Below, piece by piece: positions 25,889-34,436 of a stretch of 64,000 nucleotides of DNA (its first letter is position 1; each line of letters opens with the position of its first letter). The notes under the pieces are model-generated. The model saw only the letters and a program-made list of their open reading frames with translations. It did no database searches and was not told where the DNA came from. The DNA comes from CAMASH01 sp041746635 (lineage in GTDB: Bacteria > Verrucomicrobiota > Verrucomicrobiia > Chthoniobacterales > Terrimicrobiaceae): NCBI GenBank assembly GCA_041746635.1, contig JBGTGQ010000008.1, positions 1 through 64,000 on the forward strand, read 5' to 3'. The translations under genes were made by a program, and so were the position numbers.

Positions 25889-26734
25889 ATGAAACTTACT
25901 GGCACCCTCTCATTCTTTCTTCTGCCGCTGGCGCTTTACGCCGGGCCGATCACCCAAAAGCCCCTGGATGAATTCGTCATCTATGACATTCCGGTGGCTT
26001 CCAAGTCAGGAACAACCCTCGTCATGTTCCCGTCCGAAATCTCCGGCCTTTTCGCAAAATCCGTGTCGGCGCAGGAGCAGGAGAACGCGGGTTTCCTGAT
26101 ATCATTCACGCCGGGAAATTTCTATTTCAGCATCCGTGCACTGAAAAAAGACGCGGAGGATCACCTGACGGTGATTTTCAACCGCAAGGCTTACGTCCTG
26201 CACCTGAAGGCATCGGAGCAGCCTTTCTACAACGTGACGTTCTATCAGGACGACCGGAAGGGTAAGGAGGGGAGCCGCGCCGCGATTGTGCCGGAACGTC
26301 TCCTTTCCCTGATGGACAAAGCAAAAGCCTATCCGCTCTTTGCCGCCAATCACCCGGATGCTCTGGCCGGTGTGCTCCATGCCGCGCCTGGTATCACAAA
26401 TTACTATGAGGGCTTCACCGTTCGCATTCGTGACGTGTGGCGGTTTGAGCAAGACGACACGCTGATTTTCAGGCTGGAATTTGAAAACCCGTCCGACCGG
26501 GCCATTCTCTACAAACCGCAGGACTTGGCCGTCCGTCTCGACGAGCGGATTTACACGCAATCGCTCGCTGATGCCTCCGGCGTCATGCCGCCGAAATCCG
26601 TCACCCCGGCATTCTTCGCCATTACCGGCAACGGCCAGGGAGGGCGCAACAACCTCGCCCCCGACAACAAATGGAACGTGCTCGTTGTCCGGGCCAATTC
26701 CCAAAACTCAACCCTCACCCCTGACTTCAAATGA
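25889..26734 (+). CDS. VirB9/TrbG-like outer-membrane-complex protein
   Basis: This is a 281-residue protein with a signal peptide (MKLTGTLSFFLLPLALYAGP) and a beta-rich mature part, in line with VirB9/TrbG proteins that join VirB10 and a lipoprotein in the outer-membrane core. The start at 25889 is chosen because the signal peptide begins there. The stop overlaps the VirB10-like start by ATGA. The gene order B9-B10 continues the operon that broke off at 7565. Confidence 0.7.
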   Translation: MKLTGTLSFFLLPLALYAGPITQKPLDEFVIYDIPVASKSGTTLVMFPSEISGLFAKSVSAQEQENAGFLISFTPGNFYFSIRALKKDAEDHLTVIFNRKAYVLHLKASEQPFYNVTFYQDDRKGKEGSRAAIVPERLLSLMDKAKAYPLFAANHPDALAGVLHAAPGITNYYEGFTVRIRDVWRFEQDDTLIFRLEFENPSDRAILYKPQDLAVRLDERIYTQSLADASGVMPPKSVTPAFFAITGNGQGGRNNLAPDNKWNVLVVRANSQNSTLTPDFK

Positions 26735-27714
26735 ACCTCCGCAAACTCTGGACAGAACTTTTCCAAAAACCGGCCGGACGGCTTGTCTTATTCCTGCTGG
26801 CTGGCGCATTGGTCCTCGCCTTTGTATTTTCCGGACGAAGCCATCGTTCGCAGGAACCGGTCAATCCGTCAGTTCCGGCGCAAGCAACCACGGCCAAGGG
26901 ATACTCTTTTACTGAGGACATTCCCGCAACGCCGCCTGCCCATCCACAGAAGCAGGCTCCCAAGGTAGCCGAAAACGCCACGGCGCGGCCAGTTCCCACG
27001 CCGAAGGCTCCACCACCCATCCCGCAGGCCATCTTTGCCACGAAGGAAGCATCCCGCAGCGAGTCGTATCTTCCTTTCGGTCGGCTTCTGCGGTGCGAAC
27101 TGGTTAACACGGTGGATTCCACCAACATCGAAACTCCCATCATCGGACTCCTTACCGAGGATATGTGGCACGATGGCCGGTTGATCATTTCGGCAGGGAC
27201 GGAAATTCATGGTATAGCGCAAAAGACCGCCGCTCGCGAGCGCATCGGCTCCGAACGCAAATGGGTGCTTGTTTTCCAAGATGGCCGGGAATTGCCGCTC
27301 TCCGGCACCGTGCTGGATTACGCGCCAGACGGTGACAAATCCGACCAATGGGCCGAGACGGATGGCTCCGCCGGTCTGCGCGGCTACATGATTGCCAATG
27401 ACAAGTATGCCGAGGCTAAGGCGATTCTTGCCGCAATCATTTCAGCGGGAGCCGGAGCGTTTCCGCAGACGACGAATCTGATTTCCCCCCTCACCGGGGG
27501 AGCCACTCAGATTCAAAATGGTGGATTCACGGACGCCATCTCAGCGGGGATTCAGGCAGGCGGACAAATCTACTCCCAGCGCCTTTTGGAAAGCCTGCAA
27601 AAAGACCCCTACTACGTCCGCGTTCCCGCCGGGACGCTCTTTTACCTCTACGTCACCCAAACGGTGGACTTGGAAAAAGCCCGCCTTTCCGCCGCCAACC
27701 CAACCAACCCATGA
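26731..27714 (+). CDS. VirB10/TrbI-like core protein
   Basis: This 327-residue protein has a cytoplasmic N-terminus, one membrane segment (about residues 15-31), a Pro-rich linker (about 60-100) and a beta-barrel-type domain to the C-terminus, the VirB10/TrbI layout. A conserved-looking stretch SAGTEIHGIAQ (about 150) is typical. It spans the envelope and senses VirB4/VirD4 energy use. It overlaps both neighbours by ATGA. Confidence 0.8.
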   Translation: MNLRKLWTELFQKPAGRLVLFLLAGALVLAFVFSGRSHRSQEPVNPSVPAQATTAKGYSFTEDIPATPPAHPQKQAPKVAENATARPVPTPKAPPPIPQAIFATKEASRSESYLPFGRLLRCELVNTVDSTNIETPIIGLLTEDMWHDGRLIISAGTEIHGIAQKTAARERIGSERKWVLVFQDGRELPLSGTVLDYAPDGDKSDQWAETDGSAGLRGYMIANDKYAEAKAILAAIISAGAGAFPQTTNLISPLTGGATQIQNGGFTDAISAGIQAGGQIYSQRLLESLQKDPYYVRVPAGTLFYLYVTQTVDLEKARLSAANPTNP

Positions 27715-28496
27715 AAAACCTCATTCCCATCCTCGTCCTGTCCCTGTGCGCGGGCTGTGCCACGCGCAAAGAATCTGCCTCGAAATCCGTGGCTCTGGTG
27801 TCTGGAACGGCTCTTTCCCGCAAATCCGTGCCCACGGTGCGAACACCGGAAACCGTGAAAGCCTATCCGGTGGGCCGCTACACCGATCCGAACTACCCGG
27901 ACGAGATGCACGAACGGCATACCGTCTATCGCCGGGAGCAATCCCCCGATTGGAATTACCTGCCAGATGCACCCTACGCACTGCCGCTGGGTCCGACCGT
28001 GGCAAACTCCAATCCATCGCCTTCCTATTACGCGAAGGCGGAGGGCGAAAAGAATGCCCAGCAAGAGGCCTATGCCGAGGCATTGCAGGAGCAGAACCGC
28101 GCCATGAAAAAACGCATCGAATCCTTGCAGCAGGAGGCAGGGAAAGTTCAGGGACTTGAACAGGAAGTCAATCGCCTGAAAAAGCAACTCGATGAAACCC
28201 CGGAGCCACCCGCCGCGCCGAATGATCCCGAACCGGCGAAGCGGGAGGAAGACGACATTTTTTCCAGCGTGGAACCGCCGCTGCCAGTGGCCGACGAATT
28301 CACCGATCCAAGCGAGATCGTGCTTTTCGCCGACTCCGACGACGAGAGCCAGGCATTTCTCATTTCGCAAATGCGCCTCAATGACGAATTCGCCGCCGAG
28401 CTTGAAACCCTGGTGCGGCGCAAACGGGATGCCGTTTTTAATGTTCCGTTCCTTCGCCGCAGGGAACTCGCCCTTCTCACCAAATACACACCATGA
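27711..28496 (+). CDS. Lipoprotein with coiled coil in the transfer operon
   Basis: This is a 261-residue protein. The lipobox LCAGC (about residues 12-16) makes it a lipoprotein. A coiled coil lies at about residues 105-160 and the rest is acidic and low in hydrophobic residues. It may play the VirB7/TrbH part in the outer-membrane complex, although it is larger than those. I do not recognise the family. Both ends overlap neighbours by ATGA. Confidence 0.65.
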   Translation: MKNLIPILVLSLCAGCATRKESASKSVALVSGTALSRKSVPTVRTPETVKAYPVGRYTDPNYPDEMHERHTVYRREQSPDWNYLPDAPYALPLGPTVANSNPSPSYYAKAEGEKNAQQEAYAEALQEQNRAMKKRIESLQQEAGKVQGLEQEVNRLKKQLDETPEPPAAPNDPEPAKREEDDIFSSVEPPLPVADEFTDPSEIVLFADSDDESQAFLISQMRLNDEFAAELETLVRRKRDAVFNVPFLRRRELALLTKYTP

Positions 28497-28780
28497 ACAC
28501 CACCAAAACCGCCAGCGTCACAGTCACCCTCGATGAAGATACTTTTGCGATCTTCAAGGAGGCATCCGAAATCGTCGAAAAAGCCGGAATCCGCGTCCCG
28601 ACCGGCCAGCTCGTCCAGACCATGCTCAACGCCGAGAGCCAGCGACTCAGCCCCCGCAAGGTCGCCCAGCGTTTTCTGAAATCCATCATACAGCAAATCG
28701 GCGGCCTGCGCGACAGCGTGCTTGACGACGAGGAGGACGAAAAAATCCCCGCACTGAAACCCGCCGCCGCCAAGGCGTAA
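28493..28780 (+). CDS. Small protein with ribbon-helix-helix-like start
   Basis: This is a 95-residue protein. KTASVTVTLDEDTFAIFKEA has the beta-strand then helix pattern of ribbon-helix-helix DNA-binding proteins. The C-terminus is acidic, then Ala/Lys-rich. In ICEs such genes are often relaxosome or regulatory accessories. It is translationally coupled to the lipoprotein gene. The fold call is tentative. Confidence 0.55.
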   Translation: MNTTKTASVTVTLDEDTFAIFKEASEIVEKAGIRVPTGQLVQTMLNAESQRLSPRKVAQRFLKSIIQQIGGLRDSVLDDEEDEKIPALKPAAAKA

Positions 28781-28858
28781 ATCTTCATCGAGAACCGTCA
28801 ATCAGCACGGCTACGGGGTCGAGAGGCCGAAACGCCGTGTGCCACAACCGCAATTAAA

Positions 28859-29218
28859 ATGGCAATCGCAACACCAAAAAAGAAAGAGGAACTGGCAAAA
28901 CAGTTCAAAATCAACCCCGAAGTCAACGCCAAGCTGGACGCCTTCATGAAGGCGGAACCCGACTTGGTTCAATACGTCAAAGACCTCCCTCGGGAGCAGC
29001 TTGAGCGCAAGTTCCTCCTTCGCAAACTGAAGGACCAGGAACAGAAAGAGGGCTACACGGCCAAGGTCAAAGGGTGGCTGGAGAAGCCTGAACAGGCCGA
29101 CTTGGTGAAAAGCATCAAGGCGACCATCAGCCCCAACATGAACCCCGAGCGCCAGGATCAGGCACTCGTCACGGCGGCGAAGAACCACCTCCGCAACACC
29201 GGAATCAAACTCGGCTGA
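28859..29218 (+). CDS. Hypothetical ICE protein
   Basis: This is a 119-residue, highly charged, helical protein without membrane segments or known motifs. It begins with a Lys-rich stretch (ATPKKKEELAKQF). A start at 28859 is likely because the open frame is clean and codon use matches the neighbours. It ends 8 bp before a strong hairpin that closes the transfer operon. The function is unknown. Confidence 0.55.
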   Translation: MAIATPKKKEELAKQFKINPEVNAKLDAFMKAEPDLVQYVKDLPREQLERKFLLRKLKDQEQKEGYTAKVKGWLEKPEQADLVKSIKATISPNMNPERQDQALVTAAKNHLRNTGIKLG

Positions 29219-29226
29219 AACATCAT

Positions 29227-29258
29227 GCCGTGTGCCGGGGTTGGAGCCGGCACACGGC
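29227..29258 (+). terminator. Strong hairpin closing the second transfer operon
   Basis: Perfect 12-bp arms GCCGTGTGCCGG and CCGGCACACGGC flank an 8-base loop. No T tract follows, so it is a stable hairpin with only possible terminator activity. The arm start GCCGTGTGCC also occurs once upstream at 28834. Confidence 0.5.
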
Positions 29259-29304
29259 TGTTCGGTTCTGATCAACTCAATTTCTTCCCAATGTCCCTCA
29301 ATCC

Positions 29305-29529
29305 ATGCAGCAGAAAACGAAAAAAGCATCATCTGAGAATGCAGAATTCATTCAAATTCGAGAGGCGGCCGAGTGGCTTGGAGTGCCGTTTTCCTCTCTG
29401 CGTCAGTATGTGTCCCGAGGATTGCTGCCTTCGTATAAGCTCGGGCGACACCGGCTCTTCCGAAAGCGCGAGTTACTCGATGCAATCAGGGAAACCGCAG
29501 TATCCACCCTCGACGAAATATTGAGGTAG
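29305..29529 (+). CDS. Excisionase-like MerR/HTH_17 DNA-binding protein
   Basis: This is a 74-residue protein. IQIREAAEWLGVPFSSLRQ followed by the wing-like YKLGRHRLFRKREL is the helix-turn-helix of excisionase and HTH_17 proteins. Its place between the transfer genes and the integrase makes a recombination directionality factor likely. A role as a transcription regulator is also possible. Confidence 0.7.
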   Translation: MQQKTKKASSENAEFIQIREAAEWLGVPFSSLRQYVSRGLLPSYKLGRHRLFRKRELLDAIRETAVSTLDEILR

Positions 29530-29551
29530 TACCGTCGTTCGGCGATCAGAC

Positions 29552-30406
29552 TCAATTCTCGAAAAGATATTTTCCGACGATCTTTGCCGCTTCACCTGAC
29601 GTGATTTCAAGGCGACATTCTTCCATTATGGATGCGAACGGAGTGTTCCACGACTCAGGCGGCTCCGGCATGACGGTCGGGATCGGATGCGTTCCTCGAA
29701 GCTCAAACGTGGCTTTTATGGCCTGTCTGAGCACACTTTTGTCCATTGCTTCCATGCGAATCAACAGGATCATGTCCACCAAGTCTTTCACCCGCGTATT
29801 TGTGGCCGCTTCTCGGGGCAGGGTATAGGCATGCAACTTTTCGGCGAACTGCTGCTCCTTGGAAATCGCCATGAACTGGGGACTGGCGATACCGGCGAAT
29901 CCGAGCCAATCGCGGCCTTCGATCAATTCCGTTGGCGGCGTAACGGCGTCTCCGATTCCCACATCCAGGTGGAATTTCGTAAACATTCTGCCGGCCAGAG
30001 ATGCCGTCACGGGATAGCGAGCACCACCTTGCGGGGCGGCTTTCAAATCCATCTGCGACTCCGCAATGACAAAGCTAAAAAAATCCCCCAAGTCTGTTCC
30101 GGCGCTGTCCTGCAATCTGGTCAAAATTTTCCCGCTGGATTTGGCACCCGCCTCAGAAGGAAGGGAAATATCAATGTCTTTGGTCGTGCGGGCAGTCCGC
30201 AGGCGCAGTTCCATCGCGTATCCGCCTTTCAGCAGACACGGCGCGTTGCGTTCGGCGAAAAATCGGGCGAGCAGACGATCAAACGAAACTTGCCGCCGGA
30301 GTCGTTGCAGATCGGTTCCTTCATCGGCTGATATGGCCTTAAGCCGCGTTTCTAGCGCCACTCTGAAGGCGACGGGAGTCGCATATCTGCGCGGTTCATC
30401 ACTCAT
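29552..30406 (-). CDS. abiEii: AbiEii nucleotidyltransferase toxin
   Basis: This 284-residue protein belongs to the AbiEii/AbiGii toxin family. LLKGGYAMELR (about residue 59) gives the GG and substrate-binding part and TKDIDISLP (about 75) the Asp-x-Asp pair. AbiEii toxins transfer nucleotides to RNA targets such as tRNA ends and arrest growth or abort phage infection. The start overlaps the AbiEi stop by 4 bp (same strand), so the pair forms one operon. Confidence 0.87.
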   Translation of the reverse strand: MSDEPRRYATPVAFRVALETRLKAISADEGTDLQRLRRQVSFDRLLARFFAERNAPCLLKGGYAMELRLRTARTTKDIDISLPSEAGAKSSGKILTRLQDSAGTDLGDFFSFVIAESQMDLKAAPQGGARYPVTASLAGRMFTKFHLDVGIGDAVTPPTELIEGRDWLGFAGIASPQFMAISKEQQFAEKLHAYTLPREAATNTRVKDLVDMILLIRMEAMDKSVLRQAIKATFELRGTHPIPTVMPEPPESWNTPFASIMEECRLEITSGEAAKIVGKYLFEN

Positions 30407-31023
30407 GCGGCCTTGAGGCGTGTGCCGGTAGGAAAAAGAAAGGAGGGCAGCTTTTCGCGGTATTGCTTAACATCCTTCTCTGTGATGAGTCCGCGTGTTC
30501 TTGCCTCTGCAAAGGCTTGAGAAAGGATTTCAGGAGAAACGTCTTGGCTGACATCCACAATGGCATGAATTGGCCGCGTGACCCGATAGCCTTCGCGCTC
30601 CTCAATTTGATTCCGGGAAAGATTGTCATAATGAAGCGCTAGAATGGGCGGCGTTTCCGCCATCCTCCGAAATTTGGTCGGCACCGTCATGTGCAGCTTT
30701 GAGGGCATGAGATCGGAGAGATCGTAAAGACTCAGTGCCGTTTCATGCGAATACACCCCTTGTGGTTCGTCGTCGTCGCGACTTCGCGACCAAAGGGACC
30801 ACAGAATCAGATCGGACCGCTCGGGCATCGGAAACTGTGCGAGCCGATAGATACCCCGATGCTCTCGTTGCCAGTTTCCCACCCGGACGTGATAAGCATG
30901 GTGCGTCCGGTCAATCCCGGCTTCCTCTGCCTGCTTGGCGGTAAAAAATCCACCCTGACCTTCCGCAATCGCGAAAAGTTTGGCTTGGGACTCCTTGGAA
31001 GACCGTTTCATTACAGAGGGCAT
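30403..31023 (-). CDS. abiEi: AbiEi antitoxin and transcription repressor
   Basis: This is a 206-residue protein with an N-terminal winged HTH (GGFFTAKQAEEAGID at about residue 25, then YHVRVGNWQREHRGIYRL) and a C-terminal antitoxin domain, as in AbiEi. It should neutralise AbiEii and repress the operon by binding inverted repeats; one such repeat lies 34 bp upstream (31057-31073). MKRSS at 31011 is an alternative start. Confidence 0.85.
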   Translation of the reverse strand: MPSVMKRSSKESQAKLFAIAEGQGGFFTAKQAEEAGIDRTHHAYHVRVGNWQREHRGIYRLAQFPMPERSDLILWSLWSRSRDDDEPQGVYSHETALSLYDLSDLMPSKLHMTVPTKFRRMAETPPILALHYDNLSRNQIEEREGYRVTRPIHAIVDVSQDVSPEILSQAFAEARTRGLITEKDVKQYREKLPSFLFPTGTRLKAA

Positions 31024-31056
31024 CTTATCACGACGCGGCGTCCGCTCAACATAAAT

Positions 31057-31073
31057 AGCGCAATAATTGCGCT
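31057..31073. promoter_or_regulatory. Palindrome upstream of the AbiE operon
   Basis: AGCGCAATAATTGCGCT has 7-bp perfect arms and lies 34 bp before the abiEi start, just past the end of the integrase gene. It is the natural candidate for the AbiEi binding site and may cover the operon promoter. Confidence 0.6.
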
Positions 31074-31075
31074 GT

Positions 31076-32419
31076 TTATACAGGATTAGCCCTCTTCACT
31101 TTTTGCGGCATGAGGGCAAACCATTCCTTTCCTTCGGCCTCCGTCACAAGCTCTCTGTAGTGCTCAAAAAGCATCTTGGGGCTGTTTCCAGCCTCCAAGG
31201 CAACTTGGGCCGCGCTCTTGGCCACAGCAAGGCGATAAGAGCAGAACGAATGCCGCAGGCCATTGTGGACAAGCTTGAGCCTCGGTTTGCCATCCTTGTC
31301 ATTCAGGGTGTGTTTTGCCGCATGAAAATGCCATGTAAATTGAGCCTCATTGAGGATTTTTGGAATGATCGGGCCATTCTTCTTCGCATAAGGTTCCAGC
31401 CATTCCTTTAAGGCCGGACAAATCGGAACCAGCCGCCTGGTGGCGGTCTTGGATTTATCTTTGCCGACCTCGATAAAGCCCTTCTGAAACCAAATGTCGG
31501 TCCATTCCAACCGAAGAATTTCAATGCTCCGCAATCCTGCAAAGCCCCCCAATGCCACAAAAGGTAAAAACCGCTCGTCTATATATTTCAGCAGAACGGC
31601 GAACTGCTCCGGGGTGTAGATGCCGATTGTTCCGCTTTTTTTGTCGTCAAGCCGCGTGGTAAATTCCGCTTCGGTTTGTTCTCCGCGTGGCAGGTGGTTT
31701 TTGCTGCGGGCATACGAAAAAAGGGTGAGCAAGGCCTTGCGATAGTTGTTTTTTGTCCGCTCGCCGGCGTCCTTCATGTCATCAATCCACTTGTCAATAT
31801 CGTCGGCCCGGATTTCCCGAATCTGCCCGGTGAAAGTCTTGGATGCCCGTACGAGTTTGGCATTCAGATCCTGGACATAGCGTTTCGATTTTTTGGCCCG
31901 AATGGATTCCAGGTATTTTTCGACCAATACCGGCAGGGTGATGGGCTGCAACGCGCCCTTCCGGCTTTCCTGTTCCATGTGCTTCGCATAAAATTGTGCG
32001 GCTTGGATAACCGGTATTCCTCCCAAAATCTTGTGAGCCTCTGCGACTTGGCGGGCGGCCTCAGTGATGCTGATTCCAACGGGCCGGAGAATCTCCACCG
32101 CATCCGTGATCGCCACTGTCTGTTTTAAGGTGAACGAGGCAACATGCACCTTGCCAACCGCCAAATCATTAATGAGCTCTCGGGCACGCTTTTTTGCGCT
32201 CTCCAATCCTGAGACTCTTTCTCTCTTCCTATTGCCCTCGGCATAGTAGGCAAGCAGGTAACTTTCTTCTCCCCGACGTGGCGAAAAATAGATCGGAATC
32301 TTCATGCCCTTGCCTTCAATGACATCGACCGGTCCGCGGTCTTTTTTGTTTTTGAGCTTCAGTGCCATGATGGGGGTTCGTTTGTCACCCATTTGACACC
32401 CAAACCAAACAAATGTCAA
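31076..32419 (-). CDS. int: Tyrosine recombinase, ICE integrase
   Basis: This is a phage-type integrase of up to 447 residues. The catalytic set is visible: Arg in GFAGLRSIEILRL, His and Arg in LRHSFCSYR, and the Tyr in MLFEHYREL near the end. A SAM-like core-binding domain precedes it (about residues 150-240). ATGs at 32392 and 32368 are alternative starts, and the last (MALKLKNK) looks most natural. The gene starts within 25-75 bp of the attachment site, as is typical, and drives integration and excision with the excisionase-like protein. Confidence 0.9.
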   Translation of the reverse strand: MTFVWFGCQMGDKRTPIMALKLKNKKDRGPVDVIEGKGMKIPIYFSPRRGEESYLLAYYAEGNRKRERVSGLESAKKRARELINDLAVGKVHVASFTLKQTVAITDAVEILRPVGISITEAARQVAEAHKILGGIPVIQAAQFYAKHMEQESRKGALQPITLPVLVEKYLESIRAKKSKRYVQDLNAKLVRASKTFTGQIREIRADDIDKWIDDMKDAGERTKNNYRKALLTLFSYARSKNHLPRGEQTEAEFTTRLDDKKSGTIGIYTPEQFAVLLKYIDERFLPFVALGGFAGLRSIEILRLEWTDIWFQKGFIEVGKDKSKTATRRLVPICPALKEWLEPYAKKNGPIIPKILNEAQFTWHFHAAKHTLNDKDGKPRLKLVHNGLRHSFCSYRLAVAKSAAQVALEAGNSPKMLFEHYRELVTEAEGKEWFALMPQKVKRANPV

Positions 32420-32441
32420 TTTACTCTGTTGCCATTACGTA

Positions 32442-32464
32442 TTCGAATCCTGTCCTGCCCACCA
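32442..32464. other. Attachment site resembling the 3' end of a tRNA gene
   Basis: The 23 bases read as T-loop TTCGAAT, T-stem strand CCTGT, acceptor strand CCTGCCC, discriminator A and CCA. The matching 5' strand of the T stem (ACAGG) is not upstream, so this is only the tail of a tRNA gene, as left by an integrase at one element end. The intact gene would be at the other ICE end, outside the window. The tRNA identity cannot be told. Confidence 0.65.
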
Positions 32465-32513
32465 CTTTCCCACAGGATGAGAACGCCGTTCGACTGCCCG
32501 GCGCAATAGCGTC
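32448..32513. repeat. Short copy of a dispersed repeat at the ICE right junction
   Basis: This copy starts with AATCCTGTCCTGCCCACCAC inside the attachment site and continues with CCCACAGGATGAGAACGCC. The same two blocks occur at 32564-32625 and 42373-42446 with a small hairpin between them (GCGAAGCGG-type). Here the hairpin is missing. Confidence 0.65.
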
Positions 32514-32625
32514 AGACGTTAACGCAAAGCCAAAATGCAGAACCCCGCTGCCCCAGCGGGGTTAATCCTGTCCTGCCCACCACTACCGCGAAGCGGAAGC
32601 TCGCAACCTCCCACAGGATGAGAAC
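32514..32625. repeat. Dispersed repeat, copy 2
   Basis: This copy contains AACCCCGCTGCCCCAGCGGG (a hairpin), then the tRNA-tail-like block AATCCTGTCCTGCCCACCAC, a second small hairpin and CCCACAGGATGAGAAC. The copy at 42332-42446 matches through its whole length. It lies in the 370-base gap between the integrase and the first core gene; no gene is seen there. Confidence 0.7.
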
Positions 32626-32791
32626 AAATGCACAATCCGGGCCTTCGGTTCCGACCGGACCTCGGTTATTATTTTCTGGACAAGCTTTGCCCGTCCCGAT
32701 GCCGGAGAATTGCTTTGCCTTTTTCCGGCGCGGCGGGATACGGTCTGCGCCGTTCGAGCCAATTCCACGATCAACCTGAGACCCATCACGC

Positions 32792-33853
32792 ATGAGCTGG
32801 TATTACGCAACAAAGGACAAAACCCAGATGGGTCCGGTGGACGACGCCATCCTGGCCGGTTTGCTTCGCTCCGGCGAAATTTCGGCGGAAACCTTGGTGT
32901 GGAAACAGGGGCTGGCCGGCTGGGTGCCGTATGCCACCGTTGCCGCTCCGTCCGCCTCAGGCACCGCCGCTCCGATGGCCGCAACAATGCGATGCGCCGA
33001 GTGCGGGCAGTCGTTTCCACCGGACCAGATGATCACCCTCGCGGGCCGGTCCATCTGCGGGACCTGCAAACCGGTGGCCGTTCAGAAATTTCAGGAAGGG
33101 GTGGTGGGTTTCGGACAGACCAGTGACCCAGAGGAACTCTGGCGCATGGTCAAACAGCGCGGCTACAATTTCACCATCGGTTCGATGATCTCGCGCTCTT
33201 GGAAGTTGGTCGTGGCAAACTTCTGGCCCTGCGTGGGGGTGACGCTGCTTTCCTACCTCATCCTAGCTGGCTCGGGCCAAATTCCTCTTCTGGGCATCGT
33301 AGCGATGTTTCTGGTGCAACCTCAGATCATCGCCGGCCTTTACTGGTATTTCCTCAAGCAGTTTCGGGGCGAGAGCGCGACGCTCAATGACGCATTCGAG
33401 GGCTTTCGCCGGGGTTTTGGCCAGCAGGCGATTTACATGCTGATCGTCTTCGGCATCATTATGGTCTGCATCGTGCCTTTGGGCATCATCGCGGCGCTGG
33501 TCGTTCCGCTCATGAAGGGAGATAGCTCCCAACTGGGGGTCGCTGTATTAGTCGGCCTGGTCGCGGTGATGGGGCTGGCTATCTCCTATGTCACCCTCTG
33601 CTGGATCTTCACCCCAATCCTTATTCTCGACAAGGGCTTGAAGGCGAGCGCGGCGATGAAACTCAGCCGCCGGGCGATCAACCTGCATTTCTGGAAAGTT
33701 CTCGGCCTGTTCCTCATCATGGGACTGCTGTGCCTCGCGAGCCTCCTGGCGTTGTTTGTCGGTATCGTGGTCATGCTGCCGGTCGCCTTTGCCATGATCA
33801 CCCGGCTTTACGAGGACATCTTTGGCGAGGAGGGCAGCAGAGTAGCGACCTGA
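32792..33853 (+). CDS. GYF_2-domain membrane protein
   Basis: This 353-residue protein begins with a GYF_2 (DUF4339) domain (WYYATKDKTQMGPVDDAIL to LAGWVP, residues about 3-50), a module thought to bind partner peptides. A four-Cys zinc ribbon follows (CAEC ... CGTC, about residues 69-90). The last 200 residues hold about five hydrophobic segments, like the DUF975-type membrane domain. It heads the MoxR gene cluster and is the first core gene after the ICE. The role is unknown; a scaffold in the envelope is possible. Confidence 0.75.
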   Translation: MSWYYATKDKTQMGPVDDAILAGLLRSGEISAETLVWKQGLAGWVPYATVAAPSASGTAAPMAATMRCAECGQSFPPDQMITLAGRSICGTCKPVAVQKFQEGVVGFGQTSDPEELWRMVKQRGYNFTIGSMISRSWKLVVANFWPCVGVTLLSYLILAGSGQIPLLGIVAMFLVQPQIIAGLYWYFLKQFRGESATLNDAFEGFRRGFGQQAIYMLIVFGIIMVCIVPLGIIAALVVPLMKGDSSQLGVAVLVGLVAVMGLAISYVTLCWIFTPILILDKGLKASAAMKLSRRAINLHFWKVLGLFLIMGLLCLASLLALFVGIVVMLPVAFAMITRLYEDIFGEEGSRVAT

Positions 33854-33860
33854 GGGGCAA

Positions 33861-34436
33861 GTGACAGCGCCAGCCCCTCTGTCTTGTCCCAAATGCCGGG
33901 CAGATCTGCCGGAAGAAATCCCGCCAGTCGGCGCAGCCCGGGCCTGCCCTTCGTGCCAACGGCCACTGGAGGGCCTGATTTTTCCCGCCTACCATCGCCT
34001 CCCCATCGTCAGCAAGGTGGCCGAGGCCATTGTAGCACCGGAAGATGCGGGATGCTTTTATCACCCGCAAAGCCGGGCCGCTGTGCCCTGCGATTTGTGC
34101 GGACGTTTTCTTTGCGCTCTGTGCGATGTGGAATTGCACGGACAACATATTTGTCCGGCGTGTGTGGAAACCGGACGCAAGAAAAACCTGATGCGCCACC
34201 TTGATGATGGGCGCGTTCTTTATGGTCGGCTCGCCCTCATGGTCGCGGTGCTGCCTCTGCTTTTCTGGCCGGTAACTATGGTTACCGGCCCCGCCTCGGT
34301 GTTTCTGGCAATCTATGGCTGGAGCAAACCGCGCAGCCTCACTGGCGGCGGTCGCGCCAGTTACGTGATCGCCGTTCTGATCGGGCTGGCCGAGACTGCG
34401 GGCTGGGTTTTTTTGCTTTGGATATTTTTCAAATGA
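33861..34436 (+). CDS. Zinc-ribbon/B-box-like membrane protein
   Basis: This 191-residue protein has paired CPKC and CPSC cysteines (residues about 8-35), a second cysteine/histidine-rich B-box-like part (CFYHPQSRAAVPCDLCGRFLC, about 70-90) and two membrane segments at the C-terminus. It follows the GYF_2 gene by 7 bp and overlaps the next gene by ATGA. No function is known. Confidence 0.65.
   Translation: MTAPAPLSCPKCRADLPEEIPPVGAARACPSCQRPLEGLIFPAYHRLPIVSKVAEAIVAPEDAGCFYHPQSRAAVPCDLCGRFLCALCDVELHGQHICPACVETGRKKNLMRHLDDGRVLYGRLALMVAVLPLLFWPVTMVTGPASVFLAIYGWSKPRSLTGGGRASYVIAVLIGLAETAGWVFLLWIFFK

Larger units (their letters stand above)
1..32464. mobile_element. Integrative conjugative element, integrase-proximal part (left end not in window)
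   Basis: Transfer genes of a VirB/Trb-type secretion system (1202-7565 and 25889-28496), an excisionase-like HTH protein, a tyrosine integrase and a tRNA-3'-end-like attachment site directly upstream of the integrase define one end of an ICE. The end at about 32464 is placed by the attachment sequence. The other end is not seen; the LytTR gene at the window edge may or may not belong to the element. The 7879-25542 block is cargo made of defence modules. Coupling protein, VirB11-type ATPase and relaxase are absent from this part, so transfer competence cannot be judged. Confidence 0.8.

Noticed and set aside
32442..32464. Complete tRNA gene
   Set aside because: The 5' half, anticodon arm and T-stem partner are not upstream; only the 3' end is present.
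33530..33555. Third copy of the transfer-operon palindrome (AGCTCCCAACTGGGGG)
   Set aside because: It lies inside the GYF_2 gene, the arms do not match and it is not before a gene start.
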